From NCBI GenBank assembly GCA_049698775.1, contig JBAVYM010000044.1, forward strand, positions 1 through 59,620: a stretch of DNA of 59,620 nt, in the 5' to 3' direction. The DNA comes from REEB76 sp049698775 (GTDB lineage Bacteria > Pseudomonadota > Gammaproteobacteria > Natronospirales > REEB76). The first letter of the stretch is position 1. Each line of letters opens with the position of its first letter. A program made the position numbers and the translations under genes. Of the stretch, positions 16,647-25,298 are shown in pieces. The notes beneath the pieces were generated by a model, which made no database searches, was not told the DNA's origin, and saw only the letters and a program-made list of their open reading frames with translations.

Positions 16647-17534
16647 TCAGGCTCGCGGAAATACGCTCGCGCCATCAAACACCGGCCCGTCCACGCACAC
16701 GCGCTTCATGGCCGGGCCGTCCGGCGTGCGCACCTCCACAGTGCAGCCGGCGCAGCCGCCCACGGCGCAGGCCATGAATTCCTCCAGCGACACTTGGCTC
16801 GGCACGCCCAATTCCTGCGCCAGATGCGCCGCGGCTTTCAGCATGAGCGTGGGGCCGCAGGCGAAGATTTCCGTTTCAGAGAGCGCTGCCTCATCGAGCG
16901 AACGCAGCCAATGGCGCGCCAGTTCGGTGACGTAACCGTCATAACAGCCGGCAAAACCTTGCAGACTGGCGAGCCGGCTGGGAATGTCCCAGTCCTCCAT
17001 GAGCGGCATGCAGGCGATGACACCATCGGGCATGCCGGGCAGGAAAATGGTCGAAGGTCGGGCGCGAAACGGGAACGGCACTTCCGAACCCATGAGCACC
17101 AGCGGCTTCCAGTTCACGGATTTATCGCGGTGCAAGGTATCGGCCAGGAAAATCATGGGCGGAATGCCCACGCCGCCGCCTATCAAGAGCGGCCGCGGAC
17201 GTTCCGGGTGCGGAAGGAAAGGTTTGCCGATGGGGCCGAGGGAACTCATCACGTCACCGCGCTGGTGCTGCGCCAGGAGCCGACTGCCTTCGCCCACCAC
17301 TTTATAAAGACATTCCACCCAGCCGTCTTGCTTTGACACGCGCATGATGGACATGGGCCGGCGCATGGGCAGCGCTGCGTCGCAGGTGACGTGGATGAAA
17401 GTACCGGGCAGCGCCCTGGCGGCACACAGCGGCGCGTGCAGGCGCAGGACATATTGTTCACCAGGGAATTTTTCCTGTTCCAGGACTCGCACGTCTTCCA
17501 GGAAAATGCTGCTGCGGTGCGCTTTGTTATTCAT
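16647..17534 (-). CDS. PyrK-type dihydroorotate dehydrogenase electron-transfer subunit
   Basis: A 295-residue FAD and 2Fe-2S protein of the ferredoxin-reductase fold. FAD-binding RRPMSIMRVS, the nucleotide glycine loop LLIGGGVGIPPMIFLAD, and the C-terminal cluster motif CAVGGCAGC ... RVCVDGPVFDG match PyrK of class 1B dihydroorotate dehydrogenase. It lies 44 nt downstream of pyrB, consistent with pyrimidine synthesis. Most gammaproteobacteria use the quinone-linked class 2 enzyme and lack PyrK, so the electron partner here is uncertain; no PyrD 1B gene is in the window. It could also serve a different oxidoreductase. Confidence 0.8.
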   Translation of the reverse strand: MNNKAHRSSIFLEDVRVLEQEKFPGEQYVLRLHAPLCAARALPGTFIHVTCDAALPMRRPMSIMRVSKQDGWVECLYKVVGEGSRLLAQHQRGDVMSSLGPIGKPFLPHPERPRPLLIGGGVGIPPMIFLADTLHRDKSVNWKPLVLMGSEVPFPFRARPSTIFLPGMPDGVIACMPLMEDWDIPSRLASLQGFAGCYDGYVTELARHWLRSLDEAALSETEIFACGPTLMLKAAAHLAQELGVPSQVSLEEFMACAVGGCAGCTVEVRTPDGPAMKRVCVDGPVFDGASVFPRA

Positions 17535-17578
17535 GTGACCGGTATTTTTTGAGTCGAATCTGCAAGGGTGCCCCGCAT

Positions 17579-18517
17579 CTACTTGCCCATGAGCGTAGCC
17601 ATGACCGCCATGCGCACCGCGACGCCGTTGCTCACTTGCTGACGGATTACCGATTGCAGATCATCGGCAACCTCGGACGTGATTTCCACGCCGCGATTCA
17701 TGGGTCCGGGATGCATGACAATGGCGTCGGGCCGGGCCAGCTTCAGGCGCGCGCTATCGAGACCGTAGCGGCGGGCGTACTCGTGTTCGTTTGGAATCAG
17801 CCCCGCGTGCATGCGTTCTTTCTGGATGCGCAGCATCATCACCACGTCCGCGCCTTCCAGGGCTTTGTCGAGATTCGTGAAGTTCTCTCCGGGCAGGTCA
17901 TCCGGTAGCAATTCAGCCGGACCGGCGAAGCGGATGTCGCGGGTTCCCAGGATGCCCAAGGCTTGCACCGCGGAGCGCGCCACCCGTGAATGGCGGATAT
18001 CGCCGACAATGGCGACCGCGAGCCGGTCAAATTTCCTTTTATGCTGACGGATGGTGAGCACGTCCAGCAACCCCTGGGTGGGATGCGAGATGTGCGCCTC
18101 ACCGGCGTTGATGATATGTGTCTGGAGTGATGCCTGCTCTGCCAGCATCTCCGGTACACTGGCTTCCTTGTGGCGCACCACGAACAGATCCACGTGCATG
18201 GCTTGCAGGGTGTAGAGCGTGTCCAAATGCGATTCGCCCTTGACGGTAGAGGCAAACGCCATGTCCAGGTCCAGCACAGTCGCACCCAACCGTTGCGCCG
18301 CCAATGTGAATGAGGCGCGGGTGCGTGTACTGGGTTCGAAGAATAGATTTGCGACCGTCTTGCCGGCCAGCAGATCGTACTGGCGTACCACTTCGCCGGG
18401 ATGCACGCGGAAGCGCTCGGCTCGATCCAGCAGGGAAGTCAGCAGCTCGCGCGATAAGCCCGTGAGTGTCAGCAGGTGGTGCAGCCGGCCCTTGCTGTCG
18501 AACTGATTGGCGTTCAT
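17579..18517 (-). CDS. pyrB: aspartate carbamoyltransferase catalytic subunit PyrB
   Basis: Condenses carbamoyl phosphate and aspartate in pyrimidine synthesis. 312 residues. Carbamoyl-phosphate loop FEPSTRTRASF, later HPTQGLLD and HPGPMNRGVEI, are diagnostic. The protein starts at ATG 18517 and overlaps the ruvX stop by 4 nt. No pyrI (regulatory subunit) gene or pyrR gene is nearby; in Pseudomonas a pyrR gene lies between pyrB and ruvX, and it is missing here. Confidence 0.96.
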   Translation of the reverse strand: MNANQFDSKGRLHHLLTLTGLSRELLTSLLDRAERFRVHPGEVVRQYDLLAGKTVANLFFEPSTRTRASFTLAAQRLGATVLDLDMAFASTVKGESHLDTLYTLQAMHVDLFVVRHKEASVPEMLAEQASLQTHIINAGEAHISHPTQGLLDVLTIRQHKRKFDRLAVAIVGDIRHSRVARSAVQALGILGTRDIRFAGPAELLPDDLPGENFTNLDKALEGADVVMMLRIQKERMHAGLIPNEHEYARRYGLDSARLKLARPDAIVMHPGPMNRGVEITSEVADDLQSVIRQQVSNGVAVRMAVMATLMGK

Positions 18518-18984
18518 GCGGGATTCCGCGTGGCGTGGTGATTTTTATCGTGGGCGTGAAACCAACTTTCCAGGATCACACAGGCCGCCGCGCAGTCTAT
18601 ATCTCCGCGCGTAATGCGGCGGCGTCCCTGCTGACGCAATTCCTTCAAATGCGCTTCCGCTTCCTTCGATGACAGGCGTTCGTCAACGGTATGCACTGGA
18701 TACGGATAGCGTTGTTCGAGATCCCGGGCGAAAGCACGTGCGCGGCGGGTAATGTCCTGCTCGCTGCCATCCATTGTATACGGGAGTCCCACCACCAGCC
18801 GGTCCGGTGACCACTCCTTGATCAAACGATCGAGAGCCGCCCAGTCAGGCGTGCCATCCTGAGCGCTTACCACCTCAACGGGCGCCGCACTGCCGGTGAT
18901 GCTTTGACCGGCGGCTACGCCGATGCGCCGCAAGCCGAAATCGAAGGCGAGCGCGCTAATAGCGCCCTCAGGCATGACCCGCAT
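18514..18984 (-). CDS. ruvX: Holliday-junction resolvase-like protein RuvX (YqgF)
   Basis: A 156-residue RNase H-fold nuclease also needed for 16S rRNA 5'-end maturation. The metal site begins LAFDFGLRRIGVA; VVGLPYTMDGSE and TVDERLSSKEAE are the other conserved blocks. The product overlaps yqgE upstream by 17 nt and pyrB downstream by 4 nt, so it is in the middle of a tightly packed operon. Confidence 0.94.
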   Translation of the reverse strand: MRVMPEGAISALAFDFGLRRIGVAAGQSITGSAAPVEVVSAQDGTPDWAALDRLIKEWSPDRLVVGLPYTMDGSEQDITRRARAFARDLEQRYPYPVHTVDERLSSKEAEAHLKELRQQGRRRITRGDIDCAAACVILESWFHAHDKNHHATRNPA

Positions 18985-19528
18985 CTCCGGACAGCAGTGA
19001 CAAGTCCACGCCGATAAGTTGTGCGGCGGCCTGCCAGCGCTGTTCCGCGGGGGTCTCGAAAATAATGCGCTGATCGGCCGGAATGGTCAGCCAGGAATTG
19101 GCGGCCAGTTCCGTTTCCAGTTGCCCGGCACCCCAACCGGCGTAACCCAGCGCCACGAATGTCCTGCTTGGGCCTTCACCCCGGGCCAAGGCGGCGAGCA
19201 CATCCCGCGAGGTGGTGACGCCCAAGCTGTCGCCGATCTTGAGGGTGGATTCCCAGGCACCCGCCGGTGCGTGGATTACAAAACCGCGTTCGGTCTGTAC
19301 CGGGCCGCCCTGGAACACGGGCCGCTCGGCCAGTTGATGGTTGTCGGCTTGGATGGAAAGTTGCTTGAAGATATCCCCCAGTACCAACTTGCTGGGCCGG
19401 TTGATGACTATCCCGAGGGCGCTCTGGGCGTTGTGCTCGCAGACGTAAACGACGCTCTGCTGAAAATTGGGGTCGTTGAGCGAAGGCATCGCCACCAGAA
19501 ATTGATTGACGAGAAAATCACGGGTCAT
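18968..19528 (-). CDS. yqgE: UPF0301 (YqgE/AlgH) protein
   Basis: 186 residues from the ATG at 19528; the open frame extends 38 codons further but lacks family homology there. MTRDFLVNQFLVAMPSLND, YVCEHNAQSALGIVINRP and FQGGPVQTERGFVIH are diagnostic of UPF0301. The biochemical role is unknown (linked to alginate regulation in Pseudomonas). Its place next to ruvX is strongly conserved. Confidence 0.94.
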   Translation of the reverse strand: MTRDFLVNQFLVAMPSLNDPNFQQSVVYVCEHNAQSALGIVINRPSKLVLGDIFKQLSIQADNHQLAERPVFQGGPVQTERGFVIHAPAGAWESTLKIGDSLGVTTSRDVLAALARGEGPSRTFVALGYAGWGAGQLETELAANSWLTIPADQRIIFETPAEQRWQAAAQLIGVDLSLLSGDAGHA

Positions 19529-19568
19529 GGATGAGTAGTATCCGCAGGCCGTCTGGCACGCACAAGCC

Positions 19569-20516
19569 TCAGTTCGTGCCGGCCGGCAGTCCGACGCCAT
19601 CCCGACGCGTGTCCAGGCGTCCGGCATTGAAGCGCCACACATACACGAAACGCAGCACGTCGGTGTCTTTGCGGAAGCTGTCCGGAAACGGCGCGAAGGG
19701 TGCGGCCATTTTCACGATATGGACGGCGGATTGATCGAGCAGCGGATAGGGAGAAGGTTGGCGCAAGATGAGGTCACGGATGCTGCCATCGGCATTCAGT
19801 GCGACTTCCAGTGCCAGCGAACCGGACAGACGTTCGGCGCGTATCTGCGACGGGAAATTGAGATTGCCGATATGTTCCACCTTGTGCCGCCACGCATCGA
19901 GGTATTCCGCGTAACGCGAAGCGCGTGCGTTGACCGAAACGAATGTTTCCCGTGGCGCGGGGCTGGTGGCTTCCGGTAATTGCACCGGATCGTCGGTGGG
20001 CATGAGCGCGTCGTCGCCCTCGGTCAATAACCGCGCGACCAGCACACGCGCGCTGGGACTCTGGGGCGAAGACGCGGAACGCGCATTGGCGAAACGACCG
20101 GTAGCGGCACGCGTGGTGACCACGGCTTGCTGGTCCGCGGACGCCGCGTTGTTCAAGCCCTTGGCATCACTTGCTCCCTGGCCTTGGCCGGGATTGCTCA
20201 CCAGATCCTCGCCGTCCGGCAGACCGGGGTTATTCACCACCGAGGGCATGGACAGCGGGCTTTGCGGTCGCACCAGTTTTTTGGTGTTGCCTTCGCCCTG
20301 CTGATTCGCCTGAGCGATGTAATTCGCTTGCTGCGGAGGTACCACGCTGCGGGTCTGCACCAGGGTGACCTCAAGCGTGGAACCGCTGCCGGATTTGTTG
20401 GGCGTGAAACTGATGCCGAGAATGATGATGGCGTGAACCAGTACCGCAAAGAACAGCGTGGTAATCAACCGGTCGCGGGAACGGATATCGGGCGCGCGTG
20501 GCGCAACCGCGCTCAT
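19569..20516 (-). CDS. TonB-family energy transducer
   Basis: A 315-residue TonB-like protein. One N-terminal membrane anchor (LITTLFFAVLVHAIIILGIS, about residues 17-37), a long Pro/Gln/Ser-rich periplasmic linker, and a C-terminal TonB domain (RAERLSGSLALEVALNADGS, then PFAPFPDSFRKDTDVLRF). Transmits proton-motive force to outer-membrane receptors. Matches the position of tonB3 in Pseudomonas, where that gene affects twitching. Overlaps gshB by 4 nt. Confidence 0.9.
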   Translation of the reverse strand: MSAVAPRAPDIRSRDRLITTLFFAVLVHAIIILGISFTPNKSGSGSTLEVTLVQTRSVVPPQQANYIAQANQQGEGNTKKLVRPQSPLSMPSVVNNPGLPDGEDLVSNPGQGQGASDAKGLNNAASADQQAVVTTRAATGRFANARSASSPQSPSARVLVARLLTEGDDALMPTDDPVQLPEATSPAPRETFVSVNARASRYAEYLDAWRHKVEHIGNLNFPSQIRAERLSGSLALEVALNADGSIRDLILRQPSPYPLLDQSAVHIVKMAAPFAPFPDSFRKDTDVLRFVYVWRFNAGRLDTRRDGVGLPAGTN

Positions 20517-21484
20517 GGCTGTGCCCGCATCGCCAGTTTGTGCGCGATGACATTCATGAGCTGGCCGCCGATGTCGAGACCGTAGAGCTTGTCGAGTTCG
20601 CGCGCGCAGGTGGGGCTGGTGACATTGATTTCAGTAAGGTAATCGCCTATCACATCCAGACCCACGAACAGCAAGCCCTTTTCCCGCAGGGCTGGCGCGA
20701 CTTGCGTGCAAATCCAGCGGTCCCGCTCGCTGAGTGGCACACCGATGCCATGACCGCCGGCGGCCAGATTGCCGCGCGATTCGCCGGGCGCCGGAACGCG
20801 CGCCAATGCGTACGGAACCGGTTCACCGTCTATCAGCAGAATGCGTTTATCGCCCTCGCTGATTTCCGGAATGTATTTCTGCGCCATGGCGAGGTGTGCG
20901 CCACGCCCGGTCAGGGTTTCCAGCACCACGGACAGGTTGGGATCGCCTTTGGCGAGCACGAATACCAGCGTGCCGCCCATGCCATCCAGCGGCTTTACCA
21001 CGATCTTGCCGTGCTCGTCCAGGAAATCACGAATCCGGCTCATGTTGCGGGTCATGAGGGTGGGTGGGCAACATTGCGGGAACCAAACGGTGTAGGCTTT
21101 TTCGTTGGCGTCCCGTAGGGCCTGGGGGCGGTTGATGACCAAAACACCGGCCTGTTCGGCGCGTTCCAAAAGGTAGGTGCTGTACACGTATTCCATGTCG
21201 AAGGGCGGGTCTTTGCGCATCAGGATTACGTCCAGATCCGCCAGTGGATGGTCCTGGCCTTTCCCCAGTTCAAACCAATCTTCGGGGTTGTCACGGACCT
21301 GGAGCGGCCGAGAGTGCCCCCGGGCCTCGCCATCCCGCAAGTAGAGGTCGCCTTGTTCCAGGTAATGCAAGAACCAGCCCCGGGCTTGGGCGGCCAAGAG
21401 CATGGCGAGGGTCGTATCCTTGGCGGGCTTGATGGATCCGATGGGGTCCATGACCACGCCGAGTTTGATGCTTGCCTGGGGCAT
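20513..21484 (-). CDS. gshB: glutathione synthetase GshB
   Basis: ATP-grasp enzyme joining gamma-glutamylcysteine and glycine, 323 residues. The start MPQASIKLGVVMDPIGSIKP, LILMRKDPPFDMEYVYST type central block (VILMRKDPPFDMEY), KPLDGMGGTLVFVL and the C-terminal NVTSPTCARELDKL are signatures. First gene of the gshB-tonB-yqgE-ruvX-pyrB-pyrK operon, divergent from pilG across a 252-nt gap. Confidence 0.97.
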   Translation of the reverse strand: MPQASIKLGVVMDPIGSIKPAKDTTLAMLLAAQARGWFLHYLEQGDLYLRDGEARGHSRPLQVRDNPEDWFELGKGQDHPLADLDVILMRKDPPFDMEYVYSTYLLERAEQAGVLVINRPQALRDANEKAYTVWFPQCCPPTLMTRNMSRIRDFLDEHGKIVVKPLDGMGGTLVFVLAKGDPNLSVVLETLTGRGAHLAMAQKYIPEISEGDKRILLIDGEPVPYALARVPAPGESRGNLAAGGHGIGVPLSERDRWICTQVAPALREKGLLFVGLDVIGDYLTEINVTSPTCARELDKLYGLDIGGQLMNVIAHKLAMRAQP

Positions 21485-21736
21485 GATGGGCTTTGGGAAC
21501 CTTTCGGTTGAAAGTGCTTAAATCGCTTAAAGTCGTATTGCTTTCAATGGATTAAGCGTGGATTTTATGCTAAAACCTTCAATGGGGCGGCATTGACGGG
21601 CGAGAATTTTACCGGACCCGGCTCCACGGCAGGGGTCTGGGATGCTGTGGGCGAAGGGGGGCGGCAGGTTTTCAAGCAGGTTAATATGGCGCCGCCCGCT
21701 GACTGTTGAGGCGGGCTTGGCAGAGGAGTCAGTGGG

Positions 21737-22180
21737 TTGGAAGTCAGCGTGGCCAGTGAACAAGCCAATACCGATCTCAAGGGCCTCAAGGTCCTGGTGA
21801 TTGACGACAGCAAAACCATCCGCCGCACCGCCGAAACGCTGCTTTCGAAGGAAGGCTGCGAAGTGCTCACCGCAGTGGATGGTTTCGAGGCGCTTTCCAA
21901 GATTGCCGACCACAAGCCGGACATCATTTTTGTGGACATCATGATGCCGCGCCTGGACGGTTATCAGACCTGTGCATTGATCAAACACAACCACACCTTC
22001 AAGCATACCCCGGTGATCATGCTGTCCAGCAAGGACGGCCTGTTCGATCGCGCCCGCGGACGCATCGTCGGCTCCGAGCAGTATCTGACAAAACCCTTTA
22101 CGAAGGATGAATTGGTGGATGCGATCCAGCACCACGTGCGAAAAAGCGCAGGAAGCCAGCAAATTTCCGGCAACGCATGA
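21737..22180 (+). CDS. pilG: twitching response regulator PilG
   Basis: A single receiver domain of 147 residues. LKVLVIDDSKTIRRTAETLL, phosphoacceptor Asp in IIFVDIMMPRLDGYQ, and the conserved lysine in YLTKPFTKDEL are present. Functions downstream of ChpA to promote pilus extension. The TTG at 21737 has GAGGAG 8 nt upstream, so it is preferred over the in-frame GTG at 21749, which has no site at the right distance. First gene of the pilGHIJ-chpA-chpC operon; 18 nt from pilH. Confidence 0.93.
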   Translation: MEVSVASEQANTDLKGLKVLVIDDSKTIRRTAETLLSKEGCEVLTAVDGFEALSKIADHKPDIIFVDIMMPRLDGYQTCALIKHNHTFKHTPVIMLSSKDGLFDRARGRIVGSEQYLTKPFTKDELVDAIQHHVRKSAGSQQISGNA

Positions 22181-22198
22181 TTTGGAGGCAATCCCAAG

Positions 22199-22564
22199 AT
22201 GGCAACTGTACTGATCATTGATGATTCCCCGACCGAAATCCACGTACTCAAGACCTGGCTGGAGAAGAACGGTTTCGCGACCCTGACCGCCGAAAGCGGC
22301 GAGGAAGGCATCCAGAAAGCACGCAGTGAAAAACCCGACGCCATCATCATGGATGTGGTGATGCCGGGCATGAGTGGTTTTCAGGCCACGCGGCAATTAT
22401 CCAAGGATCCGGAAACCTCCGGCATTCCGGTGGTCATGGTCACCACCAAGGACCAGGAGACCGACAAGATCTGGGGCATGCGCCAAGGCGCTGTCGCTTA
22501 TCTACCCAAGCCGGTCACCGAGAAGCAGGTGGTGGACAAGATGCGCGAAGTGACGCACGGCTGA
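22199..22564 (+). CDS. pilH: twitching response regulator PilH
   Basis: A 121-residue receiver domain. VLIIDDSPTEIHVLKTWLEK, phosphoacceptor Asp in AIIMDVVMPGMSGFQ, and AYLPKPVTEKQV are typical of PilH. It follows pilG by 18 nt. In the Pil-Chp pathway PilH opposes PilG or acts as a phosphate sink, favouring retraction. Confidence 0.94.
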   Translation: MATVLIIDDSPTEIHVLKTWLEKNGFATLTAESGEEGIQKARSEKPDAIIMDVVMPGMSGFQATRQLSKDPETSGIPVVMVTTKDQETDKIWGMRQGAVAYLPKPVTEKQVVDKMREVTHG

Positions 22565-22567
22565 TTT

Positions 22568-23122
22568 ATGGCTTCGTCACTCGCGGAATTGCGTGCCCAA
22601 CCATTCGAACTCCTGCAGGAGCTCGAGCGGCGCGCGCGTGTGGCGGCTTCGGGCCGCGGCCGCGAGGCCGCCCATCAGGAAGAATGGGTGGGCGTGGGTT
22701 TCCGCGTGGGCCGCATTTATCTGGTGGCTTCGCGCGAAGAAATACGCGAGGTGTTGCCGTTTCCCGGCGTCACCAAATTGCCGGGAGCGAAACCCTGGTT
22801 GATGGGGCTCGCGAACGTGCGTGGCCAATTGTTGCCGGTCACGGACTTGAACGCTTTTTTCGGCGGTGCCCCCACCGATATCGGACGCAGCACGCGCGTG
22901 CTGATGGTGAACCACGCGGATGTACCGGCGGGTTTGTTGGTGGACGAGGTGCGCGGCTTCCGGCGCTTTGTGCCTTCGGAACAGATCGAAGCGCTGCCGG
23001 ACATATCTCCGAGCATGACACCATTCATTACCGGCGCGTATAACACGGGGGATGAACTGTGGGGGGTACTGGGCGTGCACGGGCTGGTGGAAAGCCCCGT
23101 ATTCCTGCATGCCGCGCGCTGA
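22568..23122 (+). CDS. pilI: CheW-like adaptor PilI
   Basis: A 184-residue CheW-domain protein that couples PilJ to ChpA. GVGFRVGRIYLVASREEIRE opens the CheW fold and GLANVRGQLLPVTDLNAFFG is the receptor/kinase-binding core. It begins 3 nt after the pilH stop, which indicates translational coupling. Cytoplasmic. Confidence 0.93.
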   Translation: MASSLAELRAQPFELLQELERRARVAASGRGREAAHQEEWVGVGFRVGRIYLVASREEIREVLPFPGVTKLPGAKPWLMGLANVRGQLLPVTDLNAFFGGAPTDIGRSTRVLMVNHADVPAGLLVDEVRGFRRFVPSEQIEALPDISPSMTPFITGAYNTGDELWGVLGVHGLVESPVFLHAAR

Positions 23123-23188
23123 ACGCGCTGCCGGAGCCCATTGTTTTTTTAGAGTGATCTGAAAACCGACTTTGCAAGGGTGACCAAC

Positions 23189-25270
23189 ATGGCTGTGACG
23201 CAGAAACGTTCCAATAAAGCCCTGTATCTTCTGCTGATACTGGCGTTGATATTAATCGGGTTGGCGGTCTGGGATTTGGTTGTGGCGACACGCAATTCGG
23301 TGCGCGATGCCGAGTTCACGTCCCTGGCCTCGCAGCAGTCGCTGCTGTCGCAGACCGTGGCGCGTGCCGCGGACCGGGCGGTGGCCGGCGATAACAACGC
23401 CTTCCAGGATCTGCTCAATGCGCGCGATCAGTTCGACAGCTCCCTGAACAGCATGGCGAACGGCGATCCCAAGACCCAGATGCCTGCGGCCAGCGGCGAC
23501 GTCCTGTCGGAGGTCAACGTGCTGCAGGGGCAGTGGAACAAGGCGCGCGACGCCGTGCAAATCATTCTCGCGGCACACGATTCGATTCTGACCGCCAATC
23601 AGGCAGCGGCGGGCATCAATCAGACCATGCCCGGCCTGATCCAGTCCTGGAATGGTTTTGCCGGTGAACTGGCCAAGCGCAGTACCGTCGGCAAAGCCTT
23701 GGTGTATGCCTCCAAACAGCCGTATTACGGTCAGCTCATACAGCGTGACGTGAACCTGTTGCTGACCGGGGGCCACGGTGATGTCGCCGGGGTGGCGGAT
23801 GAATTGCCCGATGCCGTGCAGAATTTCACCCGCATCACCCGCGCGATGCAGGTCGGCGACGTGCAGCTCGGCATTACCGGGATTACCGATCCCGGGTTGT
23901 CGGCATTGCTGCACGGCATCAAAGACCAGTTCGACAAGGTAACCGGCAACTTCACCACCCTCACGCCGCTGATCGGGTTGCTGGTGAACGTGCAAAAGGC
24001 CAACCAGACCATTTATGCCGCAAGCGATCAAATGCTGACCACGGGCCAAGCCATCACCACCAGTTACCAACTGCAAGCCGGCAGCCGGCTTTACCGTCCG
24101 TTCGTAGCCTATGTCCTGGGCGCTATCGGCTTGCTGTTGCTGCTGATTATTTTGTGGGTCTATGTGCTGGGCGGAGAGGCGCGCCGTGCCGCGCATTTGC
24201 AACAGCAACAAAACGAACGCAACCAGCAGGCCATTCTGCGGCTCCTGGATGAACTCGGTTCCCTGGCCGATGGCGACCTGACGGTGCAGGCCACCGTGAC
24301 CGAAGACATCACCGGCGCCATCGCGGATTCCATCAACTACGCGCTCGAAGCACTGCGCGGCTTGGTGCGCACCATCAACGATACCGCCGTGCAGGTGGAC
24401 GCCGCCGCCCGTCAGACCCAGGCCACCGCCACGCATCTGGCAGAAGCTTCCAAGAACCAGAGCAAGCAGATCAACACCGCCTCCACCTCTATTACCCAGA
24501 TGGCGCACTCCATTGAACAGGTGTCCGTGAACGCCGACCGCTCCGCGAAAGTGGCCCAGCAATCGGTGGACATTGCCCACAAGGGCGGCGAAGCGGTGCG
24601 CCGCACCATTGACGGCATGAACAACATCCGTGAAACCATTCAGGAAACGTCAAAACGCATCAAGCGGCTGGGTGAATCCTCCCAGGAAATCGGCGACATC
24701 GTGGAACTGATCAACGACATTGCCGAGCAGACCAACATCCTGGCCTTGAATGCCGCCATTCAGGCGTCCATGGCCGGCGAAGCCGGCCGCGGGTTCGCGG
24801 TGGTGGCGGACGAAGTGCAGCGCCTGGCCGAGCGCTCCGCCAACGCCACGCGCCAGATCGAAGCGTTGGTGAAGACCATTCAAACCGACACCAACGAAGC
24901 GGTGATCTCCATGGAACAGTCCACCGCCGGCGTGGTAAGCGGCGCGCAACTGGCCGAGAACGCCGGCACCTCGCTGAACGAAATCGAGAAGGTGGCCAAC
25001 AACATTGCCACCCTGGTGCAGAGCATTTCCAATTCCGCCCGCCAGCAGGCCCAGACCGCCGGCGAGATGAACCGCACCATGAACGTGATTCGCGAGATCA
25101 CCGCGCAGACCACTGAAGGCACCATGACCACGGCCCAGTCTATCGGCAAGCTCGCGGCGCTGGCCACGGAAATGCGCAAATCGGTGGCCGGCTTCAAGCT
25201 GCCAAGCGCGGCCAACCAGGAAACCATGGTCATTGCTCCGCCCCAACAGGTGCAGAGCAGTGCAGCCTGA
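23189..25270 (+). CDS. pilJ: twitching chemoreceptor PilJ
   Basis: A 693-residue methyl-accepting chemotaxis protein. TM1 lies at about residues 13-33 (LYLLLILALILIGLAVWDL) and TM2 at about 308-330 (LGAIGLLLLLIILWVYVL), flanking a periplasmic PilJ-type helical sensor; a HAMP-like linker and the signalling coiled coil follow. The hairpin tip is ILALNAAIQASMAGEAGRGF, as in PilJ. It senses pilus tension or surface contact. Start at ATG 23189 with AAGGG at 23176-23180. Confidence 0.94.
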   Translation: MAVTQKRSNKALYLLLILALILIGLAVWDLVVATRNSVRDAEFTSLASQQSLLSQTVARAADRAVAGDNNAFQDLLNARDQFDSSLNSMANGDPKTQMPAASGDVLSEVNVLQGQWNKARDAVQIILAAHDSILTANQAAAGINQTMPGLIQSWNGFAGELAKRSTVGKALVYASKQPYYGQLIQRDVNLLLTGGHGDVAGVADELPDAVQNFTRITRAMQVGDVQLGITGITDPGLSALLHGIKDQFDKVTGNFTTLTPLIGLLVNVQKANQTIYAASDQMLTTGQAITTSYQLQAGSRLYRPFVAYVLGAIGLLLLLIILWVYVLGGEARRAAHLQQQQNERNQQAILRLLDELGSLADGDLTVQATVTEDITGAIADSINYALEALRGLVRTINDTAVQVDAAARQTQATATHLAEASKNQSKQINTASTSITQMAHSIEQVSVNADRSAKVAQQSVDIAHKGGEAVRRTIDGMNNIRETIQETSKRIKRLGESSQEIGDIVELINDIAEQTNILALNAAIQASMAGEAGRGFAVVADEVQRLAERSANATRQIEALVKTIQTDTNEAVISMEQSTAGVVSGAQLAENAGTSLNEIEKVANNIATLVQSISNSARQQAQTAGEMNRTMNVIREITAQTTEGTMTTAQSIGKLAALATEMRKSVAGFKLPSAANQETMVIAPPQQVQSSAA

Positions 25271-25298
25271 TACGGTTTAGAAGGTACATGGGGCATAC

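Noticed and set aside
21485..21736. Sigma-54 promoter upstream of pilG
   Set aside because: No GG-N10-GC pair of the right form was found in the gap.
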